Assembly: GCF_005222805.1 (NCBI RefSeq)
Contig: NZ_STGC01000002.1
Coordinates: 1-64,000 of the forward strand
Direction of reading: 5' to 3'
DNA: 64,000 bases
From: Devosia sp. FKR38
GTDB taxonomy: Bacteria; Pseudomonadota; Alphaproteobacteria; Rhizobiales; Devosiaceae
The notes under the pieces were generated by a model. That model was not told the DNA's origin. It did no database searches and saw only the letters and a program-made list of their open reading frames with translations. Shown one piece after another: positions 8,784-16,314 of this stretch. Made by a program: the position numbers and the translations under genes. Numbering within the stretch: position 1 is the first letter of the stretch; each line of letters opens with the position of its first letter.

Positions 8784-8794
8784 ATGAAGGATTC
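8599..8794. promoter_or_regulatory. Cluster of GANTC (CcrM) methylation sites at gcrA
   Basis: GANTC occurs at 8599-8603 (GACTC), 8656-8660 (GACTC), 8669-8673 (GATTC) and 8790-8794 (GATTC, inside the first codons of gcrA). In Caulobacter and relatives GcrA acts at promoters methylated at GANTC by CcrM. Four sites in under 200 bp therefore suggest methylation-dependent control of gcrA or argD. The sites are seen directly; the regulation is inferred. Confidence 0.55.
8759..8780 (+). promoter_or_regulatory. Stem-loop immediately upstream of gcrA start
   Basis: A perfect 7-bp inverted repeat, GCTGCCA (8759-8765) and TGGCAGC (8774-8780), encloses an 8-nt loop and ends three bases before the ATG at 8784. 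No Shine-Dalgarno is visible in the linear sequence. If 8784 is the true start, the stem would hinder ribosome access and could control translation. Confidence 0.45.
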
Positions 8795-9374
8795 TGTTTT
8801 GACGATGGTTTCAGGAGCACAAACGGCGGGCTGGACTGATGAGCGCGTCGAGACTTTGAAGAAGCTTTGGATGGAAGGCCTCAGCGCCAGCCAGATCGCC
8901 GGACAGCTCGGTGAAGGCGTCACCCGCAATGCCGTGATCGGCAAGGTGCACCGCCTCAAGCTCTCCGCCCGCGCCAAGCCGACCAACTCCACCCCCCGCG
9001 CGCGTCCGGCGGCCCGTCCGGCGCCGCGCCGCGTCGCCAGCCCCTCCTCGGCCGGCATGTCCAATATGAGCGCCACCGCCAAGCCCCGTCCGACCATGTC
9101 ATCGCGGCCACAGTCGATGGGCGCCACTGCTCTGGCCCACAATCCCGAGATGGAAACCCAGCTCTATGTCGCGCCGGTCGTGCAGGAGCTGTTCATTCCC
9201 GAGGACAAGCGCCTGAGCCTGCTGCAGCTGAGCGAGAGCACCTGCAAGTGGCCCATCGGCGATCCGCTGAGCAAGGATTTCTACTTCTGCGGCCAGCACA
9301 GCCTGGAAAGCGGCCCCTATTGCGAATTCCATTCGCGCCGCGCCTACCACCAGGTCGACAAAAAGCGCCGCTAA
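8784..9374 (+). CDS. gcrA: Cell cycle regulator GcrA
   Basis: GcrA is a DNA-associated sigma70 cofactor that activates promoters carrying methylated GANTC sites. The N-terminal helix-turn-helix region is typical (WTDERVETLKKLW, then SASQIAGQLGEGVTRNAVIG). A basic, Pro/Ala-rich linker follows, then the conserved C-terminal Cys/His-rich segment (CKWPIGDP, FYFCGQHS, YCEFHSRR) that contacts sigma factor. The start at 8784 gives an extra dozen residues before WTDERV; ATG 8805 is an alternative and would free the start from the upstream stem-loop. A terminator follows directly. Confidence 0.93.
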   Translation: MKDSVLTMVSGAQTAGWTDERVETLKKLWMEGLSASQIAGQLGEGVTRNAVIGKVHRLKLSARAKPTNSTPRARPAARPAPRRVASPSSAGMSNMSATAKPRPTMSSRPQSMGATALAHNPEMETQLYVAPVVQELFIPEDKRLSLLQLSESTCKWPIGDPLSKDFYFCGQHSLESGPYCEFHSRRAYHQVDKKRR

Positions 9375-9396
9375 GCGCACCGACCAGCACTGAACC

Positions 9397-9427
9397 AAGG
9401 GCGCCCACGCGGCGCCCTTTTCGTTTT
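9397..9427 (+). terminator. Rho-independent terminator of gcrA
   Basis: AAGGGCGCC (9397-9405), loop CACGC, and GGCGCCCTT (9411-9419) form a strong stem followed by TTCGTTTT. It begins 23 nt after the gcrA stop. Confidence 0.85.
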
Positions 9428-9549
9428 GGGGCATGCGGAACTGTTGTTGCGCCTGAGGGTGTTCCTCGATCCAGCCCCAACCACGGTGTCACGCCGGCCT
9501 TGAGCCGGAGCAGATCTCGGTGGGGCTGAATGCCTGATATCGGGGCCGA

Positions 9550-9669
9550 CCCTCACCCCCCTCCTTCCTCCCCCATCAAGGGGGAGGTATCGCTCCACTC
9601 TTTGGGCACGATGGCGTTCAACCCACCGGGTTTCACCTCCCCCTTAATGGGGGAGGCTAGGAGGGGGTG
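9550..9669. repeat. Composite palindromic intergenic repeat
   Basis: Two nested hairpins, CTCCCCC-atcaa-GGGGGAG and CTCCCCC-ttaat-GGGGGAG, are flanked by CACCCCCCTCC on the left and GGAGGGGGTG on the right, so the whole ~120 bp is an imperfect palindrome. It shares its hairpins with the repeats at 7093-7189 and 20438-20459. No transposase is associated; it looks like a REP/MITE-type element. Confidence 0.7.
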
Positions 9670-9726
9670 ATGGGAGCCACGATTTCTGGTTGCCCTATGT
9701 CGCCCCCCAACCCCGGGCCTAAAATG

Positions 9727-9931
9727 CCCCACCACCCCGCGCGGACGGCCTGCAGGCGAACAGTGGTGGGGTGAGTGGGTTTGGGGGAGCGCATTCCCCA
9801 CAGGTACGCAGGCGAGTTGCCAGAGTAGGGGCGAGCGACCTTTGCTGCTCGTTCGGCTCCAAGAACCGGCGCCCCGAGGCGGCTTCGTCTCACTGTTTAG
9901 TTTCAACCAGAGGCGATCTCCGCCTCGGGGC
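9727..9931. repeat. Pair of inverted repeats with alternative folding
   Basis: CCCCACCAC (9727-9735) pairs with GTGGTGGGG (9763-9771). Further right, GCCCCGAGGCGG (9871-9882) pairs with CCGCCTCGGGGC (9920-9931), 12 perfect base pairs around a 37-nt loop. The right arm can instead pair locally as GAGGCG-atctc-CGCCTC (9910-9926), so the two folds exclude each other. Function unknown; it could be part of a repeat element or of the 3' region of phoR transcripts. Confidence 0.5.
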
Positions 9932-9976
9932 TCGTCCATCGATTATAACCGCAACACAGGCGGGGTTTTGCCATGA

Positions 9977-10024
9977 CCTTACGGCAGGAACACATCCACC
10001 CGCATGCCCTCGCCCGGCTTGCTC
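9977..10024 (-). repeat. Duplicated 3' end of phoR, left copy
   Basis: These 48 bp match 10752-10799 with one mismatch and include the phoR stop codon and its last ~15 codons on the minus strand. The homology stops abruptly after position 10024. The two copies bracket the hydrolase gene as direct repeats. This copy lies on the side of the old downstream flank, so it is probably the relic of the original phoR end. Confidence 0.85.
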
Positions 10025-10096
10025 ACGCTTGCCACCTTGCCTTCAACAAGAGACGGTAGTGTTCGCACCTTGCGGCGGAGAAAGACCGATTAGGCT

Positions 10097-10744
10097 ATGA
10101 AGACCCAAAGCTTTGATATCGTCGGATCCAGCGGCCACCTGATCCCCACCTTGCTCACCCGGCATGGAGGCGCAGGGCTCGCGGTGTTTCTGCCCGGTCT
10201 GCGCTACGGCAATGACCGCCCGATGCTTCACTTCACGCAAAAATTGTTCGCTGAGCGCGGCTATGACGTGCTGACTGTCAACTATAGCTACCCCGGCATA
10301 GCCGAATTCATGGATGCAACTGAAGCCGATCAAAGCACCTGGCTCGACGCGGATGCGAGAGCCATACTGTCGTTCGTGCGTGGCCTTGCCAGTTCGCAAA
10401 GCCTGGTGGTCGTTGGAAAATCCATCGGGACGGCGCTCATGGCGCATATGGTGCCGCAATTGACGCAACAGGACACCACGCGGCTCGTTTGGTTGACGCC
10501 GTTACTAAGGGGCTCGTCGGAATTTGTGCGAATGCAGGAGTGCCACCAGGCCTCGTTCTTGGCGATCGGAACAGCAGATCCTGGCTATGATGCCGATATG
10601 GTCGCTCGGTTTCGCGCTCAAGGACATACTGCACAAGTGTTCGAGGCACTTGATCATGGTCTCGAAAAACCCGGTAGCGTCTCAGCCAGCATTGCAGCGC
10701 TCGCCGCGCTGCTCATCGCGCTTGAGCAGTGGCTAACCCCGTAA
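10097..10744 (+). CDS. Small alpha/beta hydrolase
   Basis: A 215-residue cytoplasmic alpha/beta hydrolase with an apparent complete triad: Ser109 in GKSIG, Asp161 in GTADPGYD and His187 in ALDHGLE. No lid domain or signal peptide is present. It is close to the minimal size of the fold; substrate is unknown. Its codon use is visibly less G/C-biased than its neighbours, and it sits between 48-bp direct repeats made from the phoR 3' end, which points to recent insertion. It is convergent with phoR, nine bases between stop codons. Confidence 0.8.
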   Translation: MKTQSFDIVGSSGHLIPTLLTRHGGAGLAVFLPGLRYGNDRPMLHFTQKLFAERGYDVLTVNYSYPGIAEFMDATEADQSTWLDADARAILSFVRGLASSQSLVVVGKSIGTALMAHMVPQLTQQDTTRLVWLTPLLRGSSEFVRMQECHQASFLAIGTADPGYDADMVARFRAQGHTAQVFEALDHGLEKPGSVSASIAALAALLIALEQWLTP

Positions 10745-10751
10745 TGGAAAG

Positions 10752-10799
10752 CCTTACGGCAGGAACACATCCACCCGCATGCCTTCGCCCGGCTTGCTC
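10752..10799 (-). repeat. phoR 3' end, right copy of the 48-bp direct repeat
   Basis: This copy is continuous with the intact phoR gene and contains its stop codon (10754-10756). It matches 9977-10024 with a single C/T difference. Together the two copies delimit a roughly 730-bp insert that carries the hydrolase gene. Confidence 0.85.
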
Positions 10800-12055
10800 T
10801 TGATCGAAAGCTGGCCGCGGTGGCGATTGACGATGTGCTTGACGATGGCCAGGCCCAGGCCCGTGCCCTTCTTTTTGCGGCTGGCATCGGCGTCGATGCG
10901 ATAGAAGCGCTCGGTCAGGCGCGGCACATGCTCGGGCTCGACGCCCGGACCATGGTCGATCACCGTCACCATATGCTGGAAACCAGCACGATTGGCCGGC
11001 GCCAGGCTCAGCTCGACGAATTCGCCGCTGGCGCCATATTTGATGGCGTTGTCGAGCAGGTTCTCGAACACTTCATAGAGCTGGCTGCGGTCGCCGATGG
11101 TGGTGGTGGACCCGGCAAACAGGCTGAGGCGGATTTCGACCTTGGCGGTCTTGGCCTGCATCATCAGCCCTTCGCGCACTTCGCGCAGCAGGCTGGCCAG
11201 ATCAATGCTGGCGGTGGGGCGCACATGCTGGTGCATTTCGATGCGGGAAAGGCTGAGCAGATCATCGATCAGCTTGCTCATGCGTTCGGCCTGGCCGCGC
11301 ATGATGCCGAGGAATTTTTCGCGCGCCGCCGGATCCTTGGCGGCGGGGCCAAGCAGGGTATCGATGAAGCCCAGCAGCGAGGCCAGTGGCGTGCGCAGCT
11401 CATGGCTGGCATTGGCGATGAAATCGGTGCGCAGGGCCTCGACGCGCTTGAGCTCGGTCAGGCTCTGGAAGGTCACCACCAGGCGACGTTCCTCATCAGC
11501 GAACCAGTCGCTGCCGGGTTGGCGCAGTGGCGCCACCACCACCTTGTCCCAGGTCTCGGCGGGTACGGTTTCATGCAGCTCGAAGCTGCGGGTGCTGCCG
11601 CTGCGCATGGCGCCGTCGATGGCCTGCACCAGCTCGGGATTGCGCAGCGAAAAGGTAATGGGATTGCCGTTGACCACGCCGGGGAACTGGCGGAGCGCGG
11701 CGGCATTGGCATGCAGCACCACGCTGCGACGATCCAGCAGCATGCAGGGATCGATCAGCGCATCGGCGAAGGCGGCAAAGGACGGGATGGTTGGCAACGT
11801 CGGGGCGATCACCTCCGGCACGACCACGACCGGCGCCGGTTGCGGGCGCACCACGGACGGGGCCGGTGACAGCAGCAGCACAGCGCTGAACACCGCCAGA
11901 ATGCCGATGATTGCGGCAAGCGGCGCCAGGTCGCCGAACAGCACCAGCATCACAAAGACGCCGGCAATGCCCAGCAAGGGGCCGGCCTGGGCGATTAGTC
12001 GGGCGCGCAGCCGTGGGAGACGGGGAACGGGCCCCCCGGTTTGGGTATCGTGCAT
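10754..12055 (-). CDS. phoR: Phosphate-regulon sensor histidine kinase PhoR
   Basis: This 433-residue protein has two membrane segments (about 20-68), a PAS-like region (about 100-205), a HisKA domain with the phosphorylated His218 in NASHELRTPL, and a C-terminal HATPase domain (N, G1 and G2 boxes: NLLDNAIKY, DHGPGV, GTGLGLAI). It would phosphorylate PhoB under phosphate limitation. The frame stays open far upstream, but homology and the transmembrane start place the ATG at 12055. No phoB or pst genes are in the window. It is divergent from ppk2. The 3' end is partly duplicated at 9977. Confidence 0.9.
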   Translation of the reverse strand: MHDTQTGGPVPRLPRLRARLIAQAGPLLGIAGVFVMLVLFGDLAPLAAIIGILAVFSAVLLLSPAPSVVRPQPAPVVVVPEVIAPTLPTIPSFAAFADALIDPCMLLDRRSVVLHANAAALRQFPGVVNGNPITFSLRNPELVQAIDGAMRSGSTRSFELHETVPAETWDKVVVAPLRQPGSDWFADEERRLVVTFQSLTELKRVEALRTDFIANASHELRTPLASLLGFIDTLLGPAAKDPAAREKFLGIMRGQAERMSKLIDDLLSLSRIEMHQHVRPTASIDLASLLREVREGLMMQAKTAKVEIRLSLFAGSTTTIGDRSQLYEVFENLLDNAIKYGASGEFVELSLAPANRAGFQHMVTVIDHGPGVEPEHVPRLTERFYRIDADASRKKKGTGLGLAIVKHIVNRHRGQLSIKSKPGEGMRVDVFLP

Positions 12056-12142
12056 TTGTTTCTGTGATTCAGACAGTTGCCAGGCCCCTTGCAAAGGGAC
12101 TGGTCTGTGTAGCACGGTGATCATGACAAGGGAGCGACACGC

Positions 12143-13000
12143 GTGACTGATCCAATCGACAGCTTCGACATCGACAATCCGGAACTGCCCAAGGCCATCA
12201 AAAAGAAGGCGATGACATCGGGCGGCTATCCCTATGAGGATAAGCTGGATCGCGCCATCTATGAAGCCCACATGCTGGATTTGCAGAAGCAATTGGTGAC
12301 GCTGCAGGCCCATCTGGCGGCCAGCGGCGAGCGGGTGATGATTGTGTTCGAGGGGCGCGATGCCGCCGGCAAGGGCGGCACCATCAAGGTCTATCTGGAG
12401 AACCTCAATCCCCGCTATTCCATCATCGCCGCGCTGCCCAAGCCCAATGACCGGGAGCGGACGCAATGGTATTTCCAGCGCTATGTCGACTGGATGCCGG
12501 CGGCCACCGAGACGGTGCTGTTTGACCGCTCCTGGTACAACCGCGCCGGGGTCGAGCGGGTGATGGGCTTCTGCACGCCCGAGCAGACCGAGCACTTTCT
12601 CGACGAGGCGCCCGAATTCGAAAAGCGCATCACCAAGGACGGCATTCACCTGTTCAAGTTCTGGCTGTCGATCGGCCGGGAGATGCAGCTCAAGCGTTTC
12701 CACGACCGCCGCCACGATCCGCTCAAGACCTGGAAACTGTCGCCCATCGACCTCGAGGCCCTCGACAAATGGGGCGACTATTCGCAGGCCCGCGATGTGA
12801 TGATCGCCCGGACCCACAGGGCGCATGCGCCCTGGACGGTGATCCGCGCCAATGACAAGCGGCGCGGCCGCATCGCGGTGATCCAGAGCGTGCTCAGCCA
12901 GCTCGACTTCAAGGGCAAGGACAATGCCGCCATCGGCGATATCGATCCCCAGATCCGCTTCTCTGGGCCCGATTTCCTCAAAATGGTCAAGTCCGACTAG
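12143..13000 (+). CDS. ppk2: Polyphosphate kinase 2
   Basis: The 285-residue length and motifs fit class I PPK2 enzymes, which transfer phosphate between polyphosphate and nucleoside diphosphates. The Walker A-like loop GRDAAGKGG lies at 71-79; the lid/Walker B segment FDRSWYNRAGVERVMGF follows. The start is GTG with AAGGGAG eight bases upstream. It is divergent from phoR, an adjacency consistent with a role in phosphorus storage. Its TAG stop overlaps that of the convergent rpiR gene (shared CTAG). Confidence 0.93.
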   Translation: MTDPIDSFDIDNPELPKAIKKKAMTSGGYPYEDKLDRAIYEAHMLDLQKQLVTLQAHLAASGERVMIVFEGRDAAGKGGTIKVYLENLNPRYSIIAALPKPNDRERTQWYFQRYVDWMPAATETVLFDRSWYNRAGVERVMGFCTPEQTEHFLDEAPEFEKRITKDGIHLFKFWLSIGREMQLKRFHDRRHDPLKTWKLSPIDLEALDKWGDYSQARDVMIARTHRAHAPWTVIRANDKRRGRIAVIQSVLSQLDFKGKDNAAIGDIDPQIRFSGPDFLKMVKSD

Positions 13001-13833
13001 CTGCGCTCGATAGCGCCCATGCGCTTGCTGGCGCTGGGCCAGGCCAGTTCGGTAGTGCGGGCCAGAAGGGCCTCCACCACCGCCAGCAGTGAGCCATTGG
13101 CGTCCCAGGTGCGGTCCATCTCGGTGCGGCAGGGCAGCACCAGCTTGGCGAAGCGATTGACCGGGCTCATCCATTCGTCGGTGATGAGCACGATCTGCGC
13201 CCGCTGGCTGGCCAGCTCGGCGGCCAGCTCGACCAGGGCGGGATCGTAGCGGCGCACGTCGAAGATGATCACCGTGTCGCCCGGGCGGATATCGATCAGC
13301 TGGTCGGTCCGCGTGGCCGGGCGGCCATCGAGGCGCCGGACGCCGGGCCGGATCAGGCGCAGATGGGCCTCCATATAGCCAGCCAGGAAATCGGTGAAGC
13401 GCCCGCCGGCCAGCCAGCACTGCGCCTTGGTTTCGGCGAGGCGGGTGCAGACGGCCTCGAATTCGGATGGTGGGATCAGTCCCGCCGTGGCGCGCAGATT
13501 GTCGGCGGCGCGGCTGATGAACTGGTCGAGGAAATGACTGTCCGGCTCCCGCTGGTCGCCGAGCGGAACGCCGCGCTGCAGCGGCGATTTGGAGCGGGCC
13601 TCCATCTCCTCGCGCAGCGCCCGCTGAAAGTCCGGATAGGACTTGTAGCCGAGCTGGGCGACGAAGCGCAGCACGGTAGCCGAGCTGGCCCCGGCCTGTT
13701 CCGCAAACTCGGCCACTGGCGCCAGGCCCAGCGTCGGATAGGAGCCGAGCAGCCCGCGGGCGGCGCGTTTTTCTGCAGCCGTCAGGCGGTGGATCGCGTC
13801 GTGAATACGGCCGGCGACGGATTTGCCGTCCAT
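12997..13833 (-). CDS. RpiR/MurR-family transcriptional regulator
   Basis: The 278-residue protein has an N-terminal HTH-6 domain (about 1-80, with VAEFAEQAGASSATVLRFV) and a C-terminal SIS domain (about 120-260) that in this family binds sugar phosphates or other small molecules. A strong CAGGAG ribosome site precedes the ATG. It is divergent from the N-formylglutamate amidohydrolase-like gene, so it is the obvious candidate regulator of the 13925-20408 set; the A/T-rich 13834-13924 gap would hold the operator. Confidence 0.88.
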   Translation of the reverse strand: MDGKSVAGRIHDAIHRLTAAEKRAARGLLGSYPTLGLAPVAEFAEQAGASSATVLRFVAQLGYKSYPDFQRALREEMEARSKSPLQRGVPLGDQREPDSHFLDQFISRAADNLRATAGLIPPSEFEAVCTRLAETKAQCWLAGGRFTDFLAGYMEAHLRLIRPGVRRLDGRPATRTDQLIDIRPGDTVIIFDVRRYDPALVELAAELASQRAQIVLITDEWMSPVNRFAKLVLPCRTEMDRTWDANGSLLAVVEALLARTTELAWPSASKRMGAIERS

Positions 13834-13924
13834 GTCCGCTCCTGAATTTCAGATTTCAGCATTGACAGTTTTTGCATTTATGAAACTACTGATACACAAG
13901 TTAACCAAAGGTGCTAGGGACAAC

Positions 13925-14695
13925 GTGCGCGCTGCCGAACAAAGTCCGGTGCTGGTGAGCAATGCGGAGGGGCACTCCCCCTTCGTGCTGGTGTGCGACC
14001 ATGCCAGCAACCGCCTGCCCGAGCGTTACGGTACGCTGGGGCTGACCCAATCCGAGCGGGTCAGCCATATCGCCTGGGACCCCGGCGCACTGGCCGTCAG
14101 CCTGCGCCTGGTCGATCTGCTGGATGCGCCGCTGGTGCAATCGACCGTGTCGCGGCTGATCATCGACTGCAATCGCGACCTCGACGCGCCGGATCTGATC
14201 TGGACGCTGTCTGAGGCCACGCCCATTGTCGCCAACCAGGGCCTGAGCCTGGCGGAGCGGGCCTATCGCATCGCCCAGTTCCACCAGCCCTATCATGACG
14301 CCATCACCGCGCTGCTCGACGCAAGGGCGGCGGCGGGGCGAGAGTCGATCCTGGTCTGCGTACACTCCTTCACGCCGGTCTATCTGGGCATTGCCCGGCC
14401 CTGGCCGATCGGGCTGATCCATGGGCAGGACACGGGCTATACCGCCGCGCTGCGCGATGCTCTTGCGGCAGACGCGCCAGGGCTCAACCTGGGCTGGAAC
14501 CAGCCCTATGCCGCCCTCAACGGGGTGACGCTGACGCTGGAAAAGCATGGCGACGGGCGCGGGCTGGACGCGACCATGATCGAAATCCGCAATGATGAAA
14601 TTCTCGAACCTGCCGGTGTCGACCAGTGGTCGCAGCGGCTGGCCCGTTGCCTGGCTGCGGCGCGTGAGGCGCGTCGCGGGGCAATGGCAGTCTAG
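13925..14695 (+). CDS. N-formylglutamate amidohydrolase-like hydrolase
   Basis: The product belongs to the FGase (HutG-like) family of zinc-dependent amidohydrolases. Conserved pieces include the VCDHASN motif near the N-terminus, then DPGA and the C-terminal IEIRND. I start at GTG 13925 (256 residues), which has AGGGA four bases upstream; longer frames to 13880 or 13823 add a non-homologous, A/T-rich leader. No other hut genes are near. With the ligase, permease and two dehydrogenases downstream, it may cleave a gamma-glutamyl amide rather than formylglutamate; that is inference. Confidence 0.82.
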   Translation: MRAAEQSPVLVSNAEGHSPFVLVCDHASNRLPERYGTLGLTQSERVSHIAWDPGALAVSLRLVDLLDAPLVQSTVSRLIIDCNRDLDAPDLIWTLSEATPIVANQGLSLAERAYRIAQFHQPYHDAITALLDARAAAGRESILVCVHSFTPVYLGIARPWPIGLIHGQDTGYTAALRDALAADAPGLNLGWNQPYAALNGVTLTLEKHGDGRGLDATMIEIRNDEILEPAGVDQWSQRLARCLAAAREARRGAMAV

Positions 14696-14729
14696 ATCTA
14701 TCCGTGGGCAAATTCAGGGGGACGTGACT

Positions 14730-16238
14730 ATGGCTGAGACGAAAAAAGTGGGCAGCGTTGCTTATGCGACGCGCGACAAGGCCTATTTCGAAAAACGCGG
14801 CCTGCAGCGCTATGCCGGCATCTGGTCGCTTTGGGCACTGGGCGTGGGGGCGGTGATCTCGGGCCATTTCAGCGGCTGGAACTTCGGCTTTGGCACCGGC
14901 GGCTGGGGCGGCATGATGGTGGCAGCCGCCATCATCGCCATCATGTATCTGGGCCTTGTGTCCTCTATCGCCGAGATGAGCCCGGCCCTGCCCCATACCG
15001 GTGCGGCCTATTCGTTTGCTCGCACCTCGATGGGGCCTTGGGGCGGCTTCGTCACCGGCCTGTTCGAGAATGTCGAATATGTGCTGACACCGGCGGTGAT
15101 CGTCACCTTCATCTCGGGCTATTTCGGCTCCATCACGGGGCTCGATACATCGCTCTATCCGGTGCTGTGGGTGGTGTTCTTCATCATCTTCCTCGCCCTC
15201 AACATCTATGGCGTGGCGCTGAGCTACAAGGTCACGCTCGTGGTGACGCTGATCTCGCTGGCGGGCCTGGCCTTCTTCTGGTTCAGCGCCTTCCCCAATA
15301 TCGACTTCAGCCGCTGGGCGCTCAACATCGGCGTTGGGCCGGACGGCGCAGCGGTCGAGCTGCCCGAGGGCAATGGCGAATGGTTCCCCTTTGGCTGGCA
15401 GGGCGTGCTGGCCAGCCTTCCCTTCGCGGTCTGGCTGTTCCTGGCCATCGAACAGGTGCCGCTGGCTGCCGAGGAATCGGTGGATCCGCGTCGCGACATG
15501 CCGCGCGGCATCCTGTTGGGCTTCTGCACTCTGGTGCTGTCGGCTTTCCTGATCGTGCTGCTCAATCCGTCGATCCCCGGCGTGGGCAGCTTTGCGCTGG
15601 GCTCCTCGCTTGAGCCGGCGCTGGACGGCATCCGCGCCATCTATGGCGATGCTGCGGCCCCGATCTTCGGCGTGGTGGCGCTGATTGGTCTGGTGGCCTC
15701 GTTCCACACCATTCTTTATGCGCAGGGCCGGCAGGTCTATTCGCTCAGCCGTGCGGGCTATTTCCCGTCCGCGCTGTCGGTGACCCACCCCACCCACAAG
15801 ACGCCGCATCTGGCCATGATCGCCGGGGCGACGCTGGGCCTGGTCGTGATGCTGGCGATCTGGTTCGTCAATGGCGGTGGCGGCGCGGGCGAAACCCAGC
15901 TGGGCGATGACATCATCGGCTCGGTTCTGCTCAACATGGCCGTGTTTGGCGCCATGCTGAGCTACATCATGCAGGCGCTCAGCTTCATCATCCTGCGGCG
16001 CAACCAGCCCAATATCGAGCGGCCCTTCCGCTCGCCGCTGGGCATTCCGGGCGCCGTGCTGACCATCATCATCGCGGCTGTCACCCTCTACTACCAGTTG
16101 CAGGACCCGAACTTCTTCAAGGGCGTGATCTGGGTGGTGCTGTGGTGCGCGGTGGGCATCATCTACTTCGCGCTGGTCGGCCGCCACAAGCTGATCATGT
16201 CGCCCGAAGAAGAGTTTGCGCTCGAACACAAGGCCTGA
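14730..16238 (+). CDS. APC-family amino acid/amine permease (ethanolamine permease-like)
   Basis: A 502-residue inner-membrane transporter with about 12 hydrophobic segments and the APC signature in the first helices. Overall it resembles Eat-type ethanolamine permeases and related amine transporters. The ATG at 14730 follows an AGGGG site; the frame upstream reads through the end of the preceding gene in another phase. It sits 34 bp after the amidohydrolase-like gene and 76 bp before the glutamine-synthetase-like gene, so it likely imports the substrate of that set. The exact substrate is not provable from sequence. Confidence 0.85.
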   Translation: MAETKKVGSVAYATRDKAYFEKRGLQRYAGIWSLWALGVGAVISGHFSGWNFGFGTGGWGGMMVAAAIIAIMYLGLVSSIAEMSPALPHTGAAYSFARTSMGPWGGFVTGLFENVEYVLTPAVIVTFISGYFGSITGLDTSLYPVLWVVFFIIFLALNIYGVALSYKVTLVVTLISLAGLAFFWFSAFPNIDFSRWALNIGVGPDGAAVELPEGNGEWFPFGWQGVLASLPFAVWLFLAIEQVPLAAEESVDPRRDMPRGILLGFCTLVLSAFLIVLLNPSIPGVGSFALGSSLEPALDGIRAIYGDAAAPIFGVVALIGLVASFHTILYAQGRQVYSLSRAGYFPSALSVTHPTHKTPHLAMIAGATLGLVVMLAIWFVNGGGGAGETQLGDDIIGSVLLNMAVFGAMLSYIMQALSFIILRRNQPNIERPFRSPLGIPGAVLTIIIAAVTLYYQLQDPNFFKGVIWVVLWCAVGIIYFALVGRHKLIMSPEEEFALEHKA

Positions 16239-16250
16239 CCCAGGCAGCAG

Positions 16251-16282
16251 GCGTCATCCCGGCCGGGTGGCCGGGGTGACGC
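16251..16282. repeat. Palindromic repeat between permease and ligase genes
   Basis: GCGTCATCCCGGCC (16251-16264) and GGCCGGGGTGACGC (16269-16282) form an almost perfect hairpin with a 4-nt loop. The GTCATCCCGGCC core recurs at 17712, 17804 and in part at 46918, a dispersed alphaproteobacterial intergenic palindrome. It lies inside the probable operon and may modulate the mRNA. Confidence 0.7.
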
Positions 16283-16314
16283 GCCCGATGGGATGACAGC
16301 GAGGAGAACCGACA

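Larger units (their letters stand above)
9375..10096. other. Repeat-rich intergenic region between gcrA and the hydrolase
   Basis: About 720 bp without a credible gene. In order it holds the gcrA terminator, a GCCGGCCTTGAGCCGG palindrome (about 9491), a 120-bp composite repeat (9550-9669), two further inverted repeats (9727-9771, 9871-9931), a 48-bp copy of the phoR 3' end (9977-10024) and about 70 bp of leader before the hydrolase. Open frames here are low-complexity translations of the repeats. Confidence 0.7.

Noticed and set aside
12056-12142. Pho box between phoR and ppk2
   Set aside because: CTGTGAT-TCAG-ACAGTTG is a weak two-unit match without further periodicity, unlike the phytase array.
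12056-13420. Extension of the phoR frame to 888 codons
   Set aside because: The extra N-terminal part lies antisense to ppk2 and rpiR codons and is not kinase-like; PhoR with its two membrane helices starts at 12055.
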